Positions 1-8,842 of a stretch of 64,000 bases of DNA are shown here, piece after piece. Every line of letters starts with the position of its first letter. Within the stretch, counting starts at the first letter, position 1. The stretch comes from UBA6136 sp964386975 (GTDB taxonomy: Bacteria; Pseudomonadota; Gammaproteobacteria; Methylococcales; Methylococcaceae), in NCBI GenBank assembly GCA_964386975.1, contig CAYLUS010000007.1:5152-69151 (forward strand). The letters are read 5' to 3'. The translations under genes and the position numbers were made by a program. Under the pieces are notes generated by a model that was not told where the DNA came from, searched no databases, and saw nothing but the letters and a program-made list of their open reading frames with translations.

Positions 1-228
1 GCTCGGGCGATTAACGATGCCCTCCGTCAGGCTGAAGCCGATCGCGAAGTCCTCAAGGTCGAGCGGCGTAGCCAGCATGACGACATGGGGCTGGCCGTTG
101 TACATCAAGGCGACCGGGGCCTCCTCTGCAATCGCATCTTCGCGGCACTCCGAAACCTCACCGATCCAGCGCTGAACTTGTCGGACCCGGTACCCGGGCC
201 AACCGAGTTCAGCGGGATCGCGCGCCAT
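1..228 (-). CDS. fdhD: Formate dehydrogenase accessory sulfurtransferase FdhD (N-terminal part)
   Basis: The reading frame begins at ATG 228 and runs off the left edge of the window, so only about 76 N-terminal residues are visible. The segment VALMYNGQPHVVML followed by ATPLDLEDFAIGFSLTEGI is typical of the FdhD family. FdhD transfers sulfur from the cysteine desulfurase IscS to the molybdenum cofactor of formate dehydrogenases, which is needed for their activity; this is family knowledge. The start lies only 7 bases after the stop codon of fdsA on the same strand, so the two are almost certainly co-transcribed and FdhD would mature the enzyme encoded just upstream. The catalytic cysteine loop lies beyond the edge and cannot be checked. 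Confidence 0.9.
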   Translation of the reverse strand, partial: MARDPAELGWPGYRVRQVQRWIGEVSECREDAIAEEAPVALMYNGQPHVVMLATPLDLEDFAIGFSLTEGIVNRPS

Positions 229-235
229 CGATGAC

Positions 236-3082
236 CTATTCCACAGGAGCCGATCGGTTCTCCAGCAACGACAACTGCTCTTCCGTGAAGGCCTGGAAGT
301 TCTTCTGCCATTGAGAAGGCTCGGTGACCTTGGTCACCTGAACAGCAGTCACCTTGTACTCCGGACAGTTGGTGGCCCAATCCGAGTTGTCGGTCGTGAT
401 CACGTTGGCACCAGACTCGGGGAAATGGAAGGTGGTGTAGACCACGCCCGGCTGAACTCTGGGTGTGACGGTCGCCCGTAACACCGTCTCACCCGCACGG
501 CTCTTGATTCCAACCCAGTCGCCACTCTCGATACCCCGATTCTCGGCATCGTGAGGATGTATCTCGAGCCGGTCCTCAGAGTGCCACATCGAGTTCATGG
601 TCCGACGGGTTTGAGCGCCGACGTTGTACTGGGACAGAATGCGCCCTGTGGTCAAAACCAATGGGAAACGGCTGGTGGTCTTCTCAGGCGTTGGCACGTA
701 CTCGGTGAGCATGAAGCGACCCTTGCCCCGCACGAATTGGTCAATATGCATCGTCGGGGTCCCTTCCGGGGCCTGATCGTTACAGGGCCACTGAATGCTG
801 CCGACCTCGTCGAGCTTTGCAAAACTCACACCATGGAAGGTCGGTACCAATCCGGCAATTTCATCCAGAATTTCCTTGGCACTCGTATAGTGCATGGGAT
901 AGCCCAATGCGTTCGACAGCAACTGAGTGACCTCCCAGTCCTCATAGCCTGCCAGGGGCGGCATCACCCGCCGCACCGGGGAAATCCGGCGCTCGGCGTT
1001 GGTAAAGGTGCCCGTCTTCTCAAGGAAGGAGGCTCCAGGAAGAAAGACATGGGCAAATTTCGCCGTTTCATTGAGGAAGAGGTCCTGGACGACCACACAT
1101 TCCATGGCCCTGAGCGCTGCCTCGACATGCTGGGTATCCGGATCCGACTGAGCGATGTCCTCGCCCTCGCAGTAAAGACCCTTGAAACTGCCATCCATCG
1201 CTGCGCTGAACATGTTGGGAATGCGAAGACCCGGCTCCGATTCCAGCGTCACGCCCCAGACCGATTCAAATTGCGCACGCGTCACGGAGTCCGAGACATG
1301 CCGATAACCCGGCAGTTCATGCGGGAAAGAGCCCATGTCGCAAGAACCCTGGACGTTGTTTTGACCCCGGAGCGGATTGACGCCGACCCCTTCGCGGCCC
1401 ACATTGCCCGTCGCCATTGCCAGATTGGCGATGCCGATCACCATGGTGGAACCCTGGCTATGTTCAGTCACACCCAGCCCATAGTAAATGGCCGCATTGC
1501 CGCCCGTTGCATAGAGCCTGGCCGCCTCTCGCACCAGTGCTGCCGGCACATCGGTGACCGCCTCGGTGGCCTCGGGCGAATGCCGCTCCTCGCTCACAAA
1601 AGCTTGCCATTTGCGGAACGATTCCAGATCGCACCGGGCCGTGACGAAGGCATCGTCCATCAGTCCCTCAGTGACAATCACATGCGCGAGTGCAGTAACG
1701 ACCGCCACATTGGTCCCCGGCTTCAGCTTGAGGTGGTAGTCGGCCTGTACATGGGGGGAGCGAACCAGATCAATATCCCGAGGGTCGACCACGATCAGTT
1801 TGGCACCCTCACGGATGCGCCGCTTCATGGCAGAGCCGAAGACCGGGTGGCCATCAGTCGGGTTGGCGCCAATGACCATAATGACGTCTGACTGACGCAC
1901 GGAATCAAAGGTTTGTGTACCCGCAGATTCGCCCAGCGTCTGCTTGAGGCCATAACCGGTTGGCGAATGACAGACTCTGGCGCAGGTATCCACGTTATTG
2001 TTGCCAAACGCGGCACGCACCAGTTTCTGGACCAGATAAGCCTCCTCGTTGGTGCAGCGACTCGAGGTCAGGCCACCCACCGAAGCACGGCCATATTTGC
2101 CCTGAATGCGCTTGAATTCAGACGCCGCATAGGTAACGGCTTCTTCCCAGGACACCTCAGTCCATGGGTCAGAGATGTTTTTGCGGATCATCGGCTTGGT
2201 GATGCGGTCCTTGTGGGTCGCATAACCGAAGGCAAAGCGTCCCTTGACGCAGGAGTGACCGTGGTTTGCCGCCCCATCTTTGTTGGGAACCATCCGAACC
2301 ACTTCCGCACCCTTCATTTCTGCCTTGAAGGAGCAGCCAACACCGCAATAGGCGCACGTGGTAATGATGCTGTGCTCAGGCTGACCCTTATCGATGACCG
2401 ATTTTTCCATCAGGGTCGCTGTTGGACAGGCCTGCACACAGGCACCACAGGACACGCACTCGGAGTCCATGAACGCCTCGCTCTGCCCAGGCGACACCTT
2501 GGATTCAAAGCCGCGGCCATCAATGGTCAGGGCAAAGGTACCCTGGACTTCGCTGCAGGCCCTGACACACCGGGAGCAGACGATGCACTTGGAGGGGTCG
2601 AACTGGAAGTAGGGATTGCTGGTGTCCTTTTCAGCCTTCAGGTGATTCTCACCCTCATAGCCGTAACGCACTTCACGCAGCCCGACCGCGCCCGCCATAT
2701 CCTGAAGTTCACAGTTGCCATTTGCCGAGCAGGTCAGACAATCCAGCGGATGGTCGGAGATATAGAGTTCCATGACCCCGCGGCGGACACTCGCCAGACG
2801 CTCGTTCTGGGTGATGACCTTCATTCCCTCCGCCACAGGCGTGGTACAGGAGGCCGGAAGCCCTCGCCCGCCCTCGATCTGCACCAGACACAATCGACAC
2901 GAGCCGAAGGGATCAAGGCTGTCAGTGGCACACAGCTTAGGGATCTGGATCCCTGCCTCTGCGGCCGCGCGCATCACCGAGGTACCCTCAGGCACGGTCA
3001 CCTTGAAGCCATCGATCTCCAGTGAGACGGTCTTGCCCGAGTCACTGGGCGGCGTTCCAAAATCACAATCACGAACTGCCAT
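236..3082 (-). CDS. fdsA: NAD-dependent formate dehydrogenase, alpha (catalytic) subunit
   Basis: The 948-residue catalytic subunit of the soluble FdsABG formate dehydrogenase oxidises formate to CO2 at a bis-molybdopterin Mo or W centre and passes electrons through iron-sulfur clusters to FdsB. Visible ligands, in order, are a ferredoxin-type [2Fe-2S] set (Cys51, 62, 65, 79), a NuoG-like His-Cys3 cluster (His111, Cys115, 118, 124), two [4Fe-4S] ferredoxin motifs (Cys166-176 and Cys209-219), and the MopB cluster (Cys243, 246, 250, 278). The motif CARVCHSP places Cys371 where selenocysteine sits in E. coli FdhF, so this is a cysteine enzyme. An in-frame ATG lies five codons upstream at 3097, but AAGGAGG at 3094-3088 is a good ribosome binding site for ATG 3082, which I chose. 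It follows fdsB and precedes fdhD. Confidence 0.95.
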   Translation of the reverse strand: MAVRDCDFGTPPSDSGKTVSLEIDGFKVTVPEGTSVMRAAAEAGIQIPKLCATDSLDPFGSCRLCLVQIEGGRGLPASCTTPVAEGMKVITQNERLASVRRGVMELYISDHPLDCLTCSANGNCELQDMAGAVGLREVRYGYEGENHLKAEKDTSNPYFQFDPSKCIVCSRCVRACSEVQGTFALTIDGRGFESKVSPGQSEAFMDSECVSCGACVQACPTATLMEKSVIDKGQPEHSIITTCAYCGVGCSFKAEMKGAEVVRMVPNKDGAANHGHSCVKGRFAFGYATHKDRITKPMIRKNISDPWTEVSWEEAVTYAASEFKRIQGKYGRASVGGLTSSRCTNEEAYLVQKLVRAAFGNNNVDTCARVCHSPTGYGLKQTLGESAGTQTFDSVRQSDVIMVIGANPTDGHPVFGSAMKRRIREGAKLIVVDPRDIDLVRSPHVQADYHLKLKPGTNVAVVTALAHVIVTEGLMDDAFVTARCDLESFRKWQAFVSEERHSPEATEAVTDVPAALVREAARLYATGGNAAIYYGLGVTEHSQGSTMVIGIANLAMATGNVGREGVGVNPLRGQNNVQGSCDMGSFPHELPGYRHVSDSVTRAQFESVWGVTLESEPGLRIPNMFSAAMDGSFKGLYCEGEDIAQSDPDTQHVEAALRAMECVVVQDLFLNETAKFAHVFLPGASFLEKTGTFTNAERRISPVRRVMPPLAGYEDWEVTQLLSNALGYPMHYTSAKEILDEIAGLVPTFHGVSFAKLDEVGSIQWPCNDQAPEGTPTMHIDQFVRGKGRFMLTEYVPTPEKTTSRFPLVLTTGRILSQYNVGAQTRRTMNSMWHSEDRLEIHPHDAENRGIESGDWVGIKSRAGETVLRATVTPRVQPGVVYTTFHFPESGANVITTDNSDWATNCPEYKVTAVQVTKVTEPSQWQKNFQAFTEEQLSLLENRSAPVE

Positions 3083-3171
3083 CACTGCCTCCTTCAAATC
3101 TTCTGTGGTTCACAGACGATGTCAACACTTCCATTCACTGAATTATCATGCCTTTCCTGATCTGCCCAGAC

Positions 3172-4722
3172 TCAGGACGCGGACTTTTCGGTTTTAAGGC
3201 CAAAATCTTCCGGAAAATGGTTCAGTGCGCTCAACACCGGATAAGGCGTCATGCCTCCAAGCGCGCACAAGGAACCGGCCAGCATCGTTTCGCTAAGATC
3301 CCGGAGTAATGCAACATGGCGCTCACGCTCCTCACCCGCTCGGATCTTGTCGATCACTTCAACGCCACGCGTCGATCCGATTCGACAGGGGGTGCATTTC
3401 CCACAGGATTCGACGGCACAAAATTCCATGCCGTAACGCGCCATTTTCGACATGTCCACGGTGTCATCGAATGCGACGACCCCGCCATGCCCAAGGACCG
3501 CCCAGAGGCCTGCAAACGCCTCATAATCGAGGGGTGTGTCAAACTGCGACTCGGGAAGATAGGCGCCCAGAGGCCCCCCCACCTGCACCGCGCGAATTGG
3601 ACGCCCGGAGGCGGAACCGCCGCCAAAGTCATAAAGAATCTCACGAAGGGTCACACCGAAGGCCTTTTCAACCAGCCCCGGATGCTTGAGATTCCCGGCG
3701 AGCTGGATCGGCAGGGTGCCACGGGAGCGTCCCATGCCGTAATCCTTGTAGAAGGCGCCCCCCCGATCGAGGATGATGGGCACCGAAGCCAGCGAAATGA
3801 CGTTATTGATGACGGTCGGCTGGCCGAACAGGCCCTGAATTGCCGGTAAGGGTGGTTTGAAACGCACCAAACCGCGCTTGCCCTCGATACTCTCCAGCAA
3901 GGATGTCTCCTCACCACAGACATACGCACCAGCGCCGATCCTCACTTCAAGGCGGAATGCCTTACCGCTTCCGAGAATATCATCTCCCAGATAGCCGGCC
4001 GCTTCAGCCGCCAAGATCGCTTCATTAAGGGCATCTGCCGCCAGCGGGTATTCCCACCGAAGGTAAATGTAACCCCGGGTTGCACCCACCGCGAGCCCGG
4101 CAATGGTCATGCCTTCGATCAGCACAAAGGGGTCGCCTTCCATGATCATGCGATCGGAAAAGGTCCCCGAGTCGCCCTCATCAGCGTTGCAGACAATGTA
4201 CTTCTGGGCCGCTTCTGCCCCCAGTACCGTCCGCCACTTGATCCCCGTTGGAAATGCAGCGCCGCCCCGGCCTCTGAGACCTGACTCGGTTACCTCATCA
4301 ACGATGGCTGCCGGTGTCAGGGTAAGGGCACGCCGAAGCCCCCTGTAGCCAGCGTGGGCAATATAGTCCTCAAGGCTCACCGGATCGGTAATTCCGATTC
4401 GGGCCGAGGTCAGACGCTCCTGGTTCTTAAGGTAAGGAATCGACTCGGTCAGCCCAAGGCACAGCGGATGCTCCCTGCCCTCCAGCAGGCCGGCATCCAG
4501 AAGCGGGCCAACATCCTCAGGTTGGACCGGGCCGAAGGCCACGCGCCCGTTAGGGGTTTCGACCTCCACCAGTGGCTCCAGCCAGTAAAGCCCCCTGGAG
4601 CCGTTACGCACCAGCGTGGCATCCAGCGATCGACGAGCGATTTCATGAGCCAGCTGCTGTGCAACGGCCTCTGCACCGAGCCCGATGGCGCTGGAGTCAC
4701 GGGGTACGAAAATCTTGATCAT
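3172..4722 (-). CDS. fdsB: NAD-dependent formate dehydrogenase, beta subunit (NuoF-like, FMN and NAD binding)
   Basis: The 516-residue subunit carries FMN, the NAD site and one [4Fe-4S] cluster, and reduces NAD+ with electrons from FdsA. The NuoF glycine-rich loop GRGGAAFPTG is at residues 151-160, GEETSLLESIEG near 270, and the cluster ligands are Cys440, 443, 446 (ESCGKCTPC) and Cys486. The first ~90 residues look like the thioredoxin-like domain found in FdsB/HoxF proteins but contain none of the cysteines needed for a [2Fe-2S] centre, which is usual for this family. The start ATG overlaps the fdsG stop by 4 bases, indicating translational coupling. The gap of 89 bases to fdsA holds nothing recognisable. 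Confidence 0.95.
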   Translation of the reverse strand: MIKIFVPRDSSAIGLGAEAVAQQLAHEIARRSLDATLVRNGSRGLYWLEPLVEVETPNGRVAFGPVQPEDVGPLLDAGLLEGREHPLCLGLTESIPYLKNQERLTSARIGITDPVSLEDYIAHAGYRGLRRALTLTPAAIVDEVTESGLRGRGGAAFPTGIKWRTVLGAEAAQKYIVCNADEGDSGTFSDRMIMEGDPFVLIEGMTIAGLAVGATRGYIYLRWEYPLAADALNEAILAAEAAGYLGDDILGSGKAFRLEVRIGAGAYVCGEETSLLESIEGKRGLVRFKPPLPAIQGLFGQPTVINNVISLASVPIILDRGGAFYKDYGMGRSRGTLPIQLAGNLKHPGLVEKAFGVTLREILYDFGGGSASGRPIRAVQVGGPLGAYLPESQFDTPLDYEAFAGLWAVLGHGGVVAFDDTVDMSKMARYGMEFCAVESCGKCTPCRIGSTRGVEVIDKIRAGEERERHVALLRDLSETMLAGSLCALGGMTPYPVLSALNHFPEDFGLKTEKSAS

Positions 4723-5195
4723 GACTTGCCCTTGCCCCCTTGGATGAGTTGATCAAAGCGTTCAGGACTGACTCGACCGTGCACCGTCTTGTCGATCATG
4801 ATCGATGGCGCACACGCACAGTTACCGAGGCAATACACCGGCTCAAGCGAGTAGGCACCGTCCTCGGTGTTCTCGTGGAAGCCGATCTTGAGCCGGGCCT
4901 GAATGTGGGCCTCCAAGGCTTCGGCCCCCATGGCCTGACATGCCTCGGCACGACAGACGTGGATGGTGCTGAGCCCAGGAGGGGTTGACCGGTAATAATG
5001 GTAGAAGGTAATGACGCCATGGACATCGGCACGCGTCAGGTTCAGGCCTTCGGCGATGGTTGGGACCGATTCCGGCGGCACATAGCCCAACTGGTCCTGA
5101 ATCGCATGAAGAATGGGCAAGAGGGCACCCGGTCGGTCCTTGAGACTCGCAACGATCCGGTCCACTTGCTCGATGTTTTTGTCTCGCTCTGTCAT
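4719..5195 (-). CDS. fdsG: NAD-dependent formate dehydrogenase, gamma subunit (NuoE-like)
   Basis: This 158-residue NuoE/24-kDa-type protein binds one [2Fe-2S] cluster through Cys81, Cys86, Cys122 and Cys126 (CRAEAC and CLGNC motifs). In FdsABG enzymes it forms the NADH-oxidising module with FdsB. It is the first gene of the minus-strand fds operon, and its 3' end overlaps fdsB by 4 bases. The length matches the family. The ~185 bases between this start and the divergent DUF2959 gene must contain promoters for both directions, but I could not recognise a convincing -35/-10 pair. Confidence 0.95.
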   Translation of the reverse strand: MTERDKNIEQVDRIVASLKDRPGALLPILHAIQDQLGYVPPESVPTIAEGLNLTRADVHGVITFYHYYRSTPPGLSTIHVCRAEACQAMGAEALEAHIQARLKIGFHENTEDGAYSLEPVYCLGNCACAPSIMIDKTVHGRVSPERFDQLIQGGKGKS

Positions 5196-5380
5196 GCCAT
5201 GTCCTGTGTGATTCTGCCCCGTCGGCGGGGGTCCGATTTTGCGGTACGCGCCCCTAAAAATACCGACAGCGCGCGATTTTACCCCGCTCAGGCCCGATCT
5301 GGGAACCGCTTTTGTTGACTAATTTACTAGGTTATTCCGCTAGGACCATCAAACCGGCAACCGGTTCCGAGGGGGACCAG

Positions 5381-6118
5381 ATGCCGATCACACGCTACAA
5401 TGGCCGGAAACTCTCAGCGCCGACCATGCCCCGACCCCCAACTCTCTCATTGGAAGCGTTCCTTGACGCCATCGCCAGGAGCCTTGCCGCGCGACTCCAG
5501 CGCCTCTACTTTCGGGCGGTTGAAGGCGCCGGTCGGCACAAGCGAGACATTCTGGTGACACGGGTCGAACAGGCGCGTGACAGTCTTGAAGAGGCCAAGA
5601 CGCAGTTTTTAAGTGCACTCGATCAATTCAGTACCCTCACTCGCTTCCACGGCGGCGACCTTGAATCGCTTTATCGGCAACTCAAGATCGAATATGACTA
5701 CAGTCATTCCAGAGCGCTGGCCGTTGAAGATCGCATTGCAGCGGTAGAAACGGTCGCGTCCGCGCTGTTTCGTGAATGGGAAAGCGAACTTGAACAGTAT
5801 TCAAACCGCAGCCTCAAAAGCGCAAGCCGACAGAAGCTTCGGCAAACCCAACAGCACTATGGACAACTCATCAATGCCATGCGCCGTGCCGAGGGAAAGA
5901 TTGACCCTGTTCTGAGGGTCTTCCATGATCAGGTGTTGTTCCTCAAACACAACCTGAATGCCCAGGCCATCGCCTCCCTTGAAGGCGAACTGAACACACT
6001 GTCGGTGGGCGTCTCTGGCTTGATCGGCGCCATGGAGCGCTCCATCGACAAGGCCAACTTCTTCGTTCAGTCCCTGAACGGGCAGGTACCGAAGGCGCTT
6101 CCGAACAAAGACGCCTGA
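5381..6118 (+). CDS. DUF2959 family protein
   Basis: The 245-residue protein matches the DUF2959 family: FHGGDLESLYRQL, ALFREWESELEQYSN, QLINAMRRAEGKIDPVL and DQVLFLKHNLNAQAIASL are all characteristic. It is predicted to be mostly helical with long heptad-like stretches. The family has no firmly established function. The open frame extends upstream to 5312, but GAGGGGG at 5368-5374 sits well for ATG 5381, and the family core lies downstream of it. An alternative start, MPRPPTLS, lies about 15 codons further on. It stands alone, divergent from fdsGBA and convergent with amtB. Confidence 0.8.
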   Translation: MPITRYNGRKLSAPTMPRPPTLSLEAFLDAIARSLAARLQRLYFRAVEGAGRHKRDILVTRVEQARDSLEEAKTQFLSALDQFSTLTRFHGGDLESLYRQLKIEYDYSHSRALAVEDRIAAVETVASALFREWESELEQYSNRSLKSASRQKLRQTQQHYGQLINAMRRAEGKIDPVLRVFHDQVLFLKHNLNAQAIASLEGELNTLSVGVSGLIGAMERSIDKANFFVQSLNGQVPKALPNKDA

Positions 6119-6206
6119 CGCGCAAAGCGCCCAGATTCGAGAGATCCTACCGACAGGTCGCCTCAGGACAGACACTGCCATCGCATCCTGCTCACGGGGC
6201 AGCCCC

Positions 6207-6233
6207 AAAAAAAAAGGGCGCCCGCAGGCGCCC
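6207..6233 (-). terminator. Rho-independent terminator of glnK-amtB
   Basis: Read on the minus strand, a 7-bp stem GGGCGCC/GGCGCCC (6227-6233 with 6216-6222) around a 4-base loop is followed directly by nine T residues. It starts about 30 bases after the amtB stop codon, the expected place for the end of that transcript. Confidence 0.9.
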
Positions 6234-6264
6234 TCAAGGCAAGTGCCACTCAAGAATTTAGGTG

Positions 6265-7662
6265 CTAGAGGTGATAGGCCGTCTCACCGTGCTCATTGAC
6301 ATCCAGACCTTCGCGTTCCACATCCTGCGGCACCCGAAGTCCGATCACAAGGTCTACCAGCTTGAAGCCCAGGGCCGAAACCAGTCCGGACCAGACCAAC
6401 GCCACGCCCACTCCCCAGGCCTGGCTAACGAACTGCGCCTTAAGGTCATAATCGGCCACTGCATTGGTAACGTAGTCATAGACCCCGGTTCCACCCAGCG
6501 CCGGCGCTGCCACAAAAGCCGTTCCGAGTGCACCGATGATGCCGCCGATACCATGCACTCCAAAGACGTCAAGGGAATCGTCATAACCCAGCGACTTTTT
6601 GAGCGTGGTAACGGCCCAGAAGCAAACACCACCTGCCACCAGCCCCAGGACCAAGGACCCCATGGGCCCGGCCCAGCCGCACGCCGGCGTAATCGCGACC
6701 AAACCAGCCACAGCCCCAGAGGCGCCCCCCAACATGCTCGGCTTGCCGCGCATGATCCACTCCGCAAAGGTCCATGCCAGGGTTGCCGAAGCGGTAGCCA
6801 GCATGGTGTTCAAGAAGACCAGCGCCATGGTGCCGTTGGCTTCAAGGTTGGAACCTGCATTGAAACCAAACCAGCCAACCCACAACAACGAGGCACCGAT
6901 CATGGTCATGACCACGCTATGGGGCGCCATTGATTCCTTTCCATAGCCCATACGCTTGCCCACCATGATGCAGCCGACCAGGCCAGCCACACCGGCATTA
7001 ATATGGACCACGGTGCCCCCGGCAAAATCAAGCGCCCCTTTTTGGAATAGAAAGCCCGCGGTTGCAGCGGCCTGGGCACCGGCTTCAGCGCTCGTATAGG
7101 CATCCGGACCCGCCCAGTACCAGACCATGTGGGCCATCGGCAAATAGGCAAACACAAACCAGAAGACGATGAACAACAACACCGCCGAAAACCGGACCCG
7201 CTCAGCAAAGGCACCCACGATCAGGGCCGGCGTAATGCCTGCAAACGTTAACTGGAACGCAATGTAGAGGTACTCGGGAACCACGACGCCCTTGCTGAAC
7301 GTCGCCGCCACGGATTCTGGCTTGACGCCCGACAGAAAGGCCTTGCCGAATCCGCCGAAGAAAGCATTCCCCTCGGTAAATGCAACGCTGTAGCCAAACA
7401 GTGCCCAAAGAACGCCCATCAAGGAAAAAACCAGGAAGACCTGCATCAGGATCGACAGCATGTTTTTAGAACGCACCATGCCGCCATAGAAAAGGGCGAG
7501 ACCTGGAATCACCATCAAGGTGACCAAAATGGTCGAGATGGCCAACCATGCCGTATCGCCCTTGTCAGGGACCGGCACCGCGTCAGCCGCATGGCCGAGC
7601 GTCATGTGCGAAAGGTAAAGCCCTGCAACGGACAGGATCAGAACAATCTGCTTTATGGACAT
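6265..7662 (-). CDS. amtB: Ammonium transporter AmtB
   Basis: The 465-residue Amt/Rh-type ammonium channel has an N-terminal signal peptide (hydrophobic stretch ending near GHAADA) and about eleven membrane helices. Family hallmarks include PGLALFYGGMVRSKN near the N-terminus and the two pore histidines in HINAGVAG and GVHGIGGIIG. AmtB conducts ammonium into the cell and is blocked by deuridylylated GlnK when nitrogen is plentiful. ATG codons lie at 7668 and 7662; AAGGGGGA ends right next to the first and is properly spaced only for the second, so I use 7662. The gene follows glnK by 15 bases and is served by the sigma-54 promoter upstream of glnK. Confidence 0.95.
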   Translation of the reverse strand: MSIKQIVLILSVAGLYLSHMTLGHAADAVPVPDKGDTAWLAISTILVTLMVIPGLALFYGGMVRSKNMLSILMQVFLVFSLMGVLWALFGYSVAFTEGNAFFGGFGKAFLSGVKPESVAATFSKGVVVPEYLYIAFQLTFAGITPALIVGAFAERVRFSAVLLFIVFWFVFAYLPMAHMVWYWAGPDAYTSAEAGAQAAATAGFLFQKGALDFAGGTVVHINAGVAGLVGCIMVGKRMGYGKESMAPHSVVMTMIGASLLWVGWFGFNAGSNLEANGTMALVFLNTMLATASATLAWTFAEWIMRGKPSMLGGASGAVAGLVAITPACGWAGPMGSLVLGLVAGGVCFWAVTTLKKSLGYDDSLDVFGVHGIGGIIGALGTAFVAAPALGGTGVYDYVTNAVADYDLKAQFVSQAWGVGVALVWSGLVSALGFKLVDLVIGLRVPQDVEREGLDVNEHGETAYHL

Positions 7663-7677
7663 GAACATTCCCCCTTA

Positions 7678-8016
7678 TCAAAGCGCATCGGAGCCGGTTT
7701 CACCGGTCCGAATACGGATCGCTTGTTCAATCGTGGTCACGAAAATTTTTCCATCGCCAATCTTGCCGGTATTCGCCGTTGTCGCGATGGCATCAAGGGC
7801 GGCCTCCAGTTGATCGTCGCTGATTGCAACCTCCAGCTTGATCTTGGGCAGAAAATCGACGACGTATTCGGCACCCCGATAGAGCTCCGTATGGCCCTTC
7901 TGCCGTCCGAAGCCCTTGACCTCGGTCACGGTGATCCCGGAGATTCCCGCATCCGAGAGCGCCTCCCGAACATCGTCCAGCTTGAAGGGTTTGAGAATGG
8001 CGGTCACAAGTTTCAT
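7678..8016 (-). CDS. glnK: Nitrogen regulatory PII protein GlnK
   Basis: This 112-residue PII signalling protein starts at MKLVTAILKPFKLDDV; the longer open frame to 8082 is not conserved and is ignored. The T-loop carries GHTELYRGAEY with the uridylylation site Tyr51, and the family B- and C-loop segments (TANTGKIGDGKIFV, EQAIRIRTGE) are intact. PII proteins sense ATP/ADP and 2-oxoglutarate, and GlnK specifically gates AmtB. The direct linkage to amtB identifies it as GlnK rather than GlnB. Expression is probably nitrogen-regulated, given the sigma-54 promoter about 70 bases upstream. Confidence 0.95.
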   Translation of the reverse strand: MKLVTAILKPFKLDDVREALSDAGISGITVTEVKGFGRQKGHTELYRGAEYVVDFLPKIKLEVAISDDQLEAALDAIATTANTGKIGDGKIFVTTIEQAIRIRTGETGSDAL

Positions 8017-8084
8017 GGGTGTCTTACTCCTGGTTCTTGGGTTTGGGTTGGCCGGAACGCTGGCGAACCCCGCACAGGACATAA

Positions 8085-8100
8085 AGCAGAAGCTGTGCCA
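8085..8100 (-). promoter_or_regulatory. Sigma-54 promoter of glnK-amtB
   Basis: On the minus strand the sequence reads TGGCACAGCTTCTGCT. The -24 element TGGCAC is perfect, the -12 element is CTGC instead of TTGC, and the GG and GC dinucleotides are separated by exactly 10 bases as RpoN requires. The predicted transcript starts about 55-60 bases before the glnK ATG. A TGCACC half-site at 8124-8129 could be part of an NtrC site, but I found no full palindrome. Confidence 0.85.
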
Positions 8101-8358
8101 ATCTCCTTTGAGCGCAGGATAAATGCACCTAATTATTTGATTTTATTATTATAAAATGTTGTTGGATCTCCCCTTTCGCCTGAAGCAACACCCCAAATCA
8201 TTGAAAATGCGCCAGCGTAAGGTCGCCTGATGACAAGACAAAGGGCTCAGCCTGAATCCGTTTGCCCCGCACTGGTGCAAAAGCGACGGTCGCGCGGGTG
8301 ATCATCGATTCAGCTTGCCCGGTGCGGCCCGCTTGCCCCGATCCTTGCACCAGAAATG
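8101..8358. other. Intergenic region upstream of glnK
   Basis: Roughly 260 bases without a supported gene. The part at 8130-8160 is AT-rich and would suit an activator or sigma-54 upstream region. The reading frames crossing 8198-8410 are continuations of non-coding frames through the lipoprotein gene and have no family resemblance. I see no RNA gene. Confidence 0.5.
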
Positions 8359-8385
8359 AAAACGGCCCGCACTGCGGGCCGTTTT
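8359..8385. terminator. Bidirectional Rho-independent terminator
   Basis: A strong hairpin, AACGGCCCGC (8361-8370) pairing with GCGGGCCGTT (8374-8383) around a 3-base loop, is flanked by A residues on the left and T residues on the right. It can therefore terminate in both directions. It lies 26 bases beyond the lipoprotein stop on the minus strand and probably ends the porin-lipoprotein transcript. Confidence 0.9.
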
Positions 8386-8411
8386 TCAAGGGACACAAGA
8401 GGGAGACTGCG

Positions 8412-8807
8412 TCAGTTCCCTTCCTTAGCACGGACGGCCTGACTGGCGCGATGGATTTCATCGGCGGCATCCCCGGCCAGACGCTTGCCGGCATCGGACT
8501 TGGCATGCTCCAACTCCTTGAGTGCCTCCTCATCCGCCCGTTCCTTGACGTCGAGGCCCTGCTCCGTCTTGAATCCTTGGCGCAAGGGCTTTTTCTTATC
8601 CTCTGCCTTGAGCGCGGTTTCTGCCTGGTTGATTTCCTGAATGGCCTTGGCCTCGTTTCCGCTACGGGCATCCTTTTCAGCTTGCTCGAGGGTTTTTTCG
8701 ATGGCTGCACCCTCTGGACTCACAGGTTTCTTAGCAGTGCAAGCCGGAAGGCCCATGCCTGTCAGAAGCAGAAGACCCCACAATGGATAGATCGGAATGC
8801 GTTTCAT
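8412..8807 (-). CDS. Small helical lipoprotein downstream of the porin
   Basis: The 131-residue protein begins with a signal peptide ending in the lipobox-like LPAC, so it should be lipid-modified at Cys. The mature part is almost entirely charged alpha-helix (repeated KAIQEI, EEALKELEHAKSDAGK-type segments) with no cysteine or membrane segment. The helix pattern recalls small periplasmic SmbP-like proteins but lacks their histidines, so I do not transfer that function. I chose ATG 8807 because it directly precedes the signal peptide. It begins 35 bases after the porin stop on the same strand and a strong terminator follows, so it probably belongs to the sigma-54-driven porin operon. Confidence 0.65.
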   Translation of the reverse strand: MKRIPIYPLWGLLLLTGMGLPACTAKKPVSPEGAAIEKTLEQAEKDARSGNEAKAIQEINQAETALKAEDKKKPLRQGFKTEQGLDVKERADEEALKELEHAKSDAGKRLAGDAADEIHRASQAVRAKEGN

Positions 8808-8842
8808 ATCGTGTCTCGCGAAGTAGTGAGATGGCGGTCGCA

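Noticed and set aside
551..3025. Long plus-strand open frames (551-1891 and 1913-3025) across fdsA
   Set aside because: They lie antisense to a gene with every formate dehydrogenase motif intact, and their translations show no family resemblance. They result from the GC-rich codon pattern.
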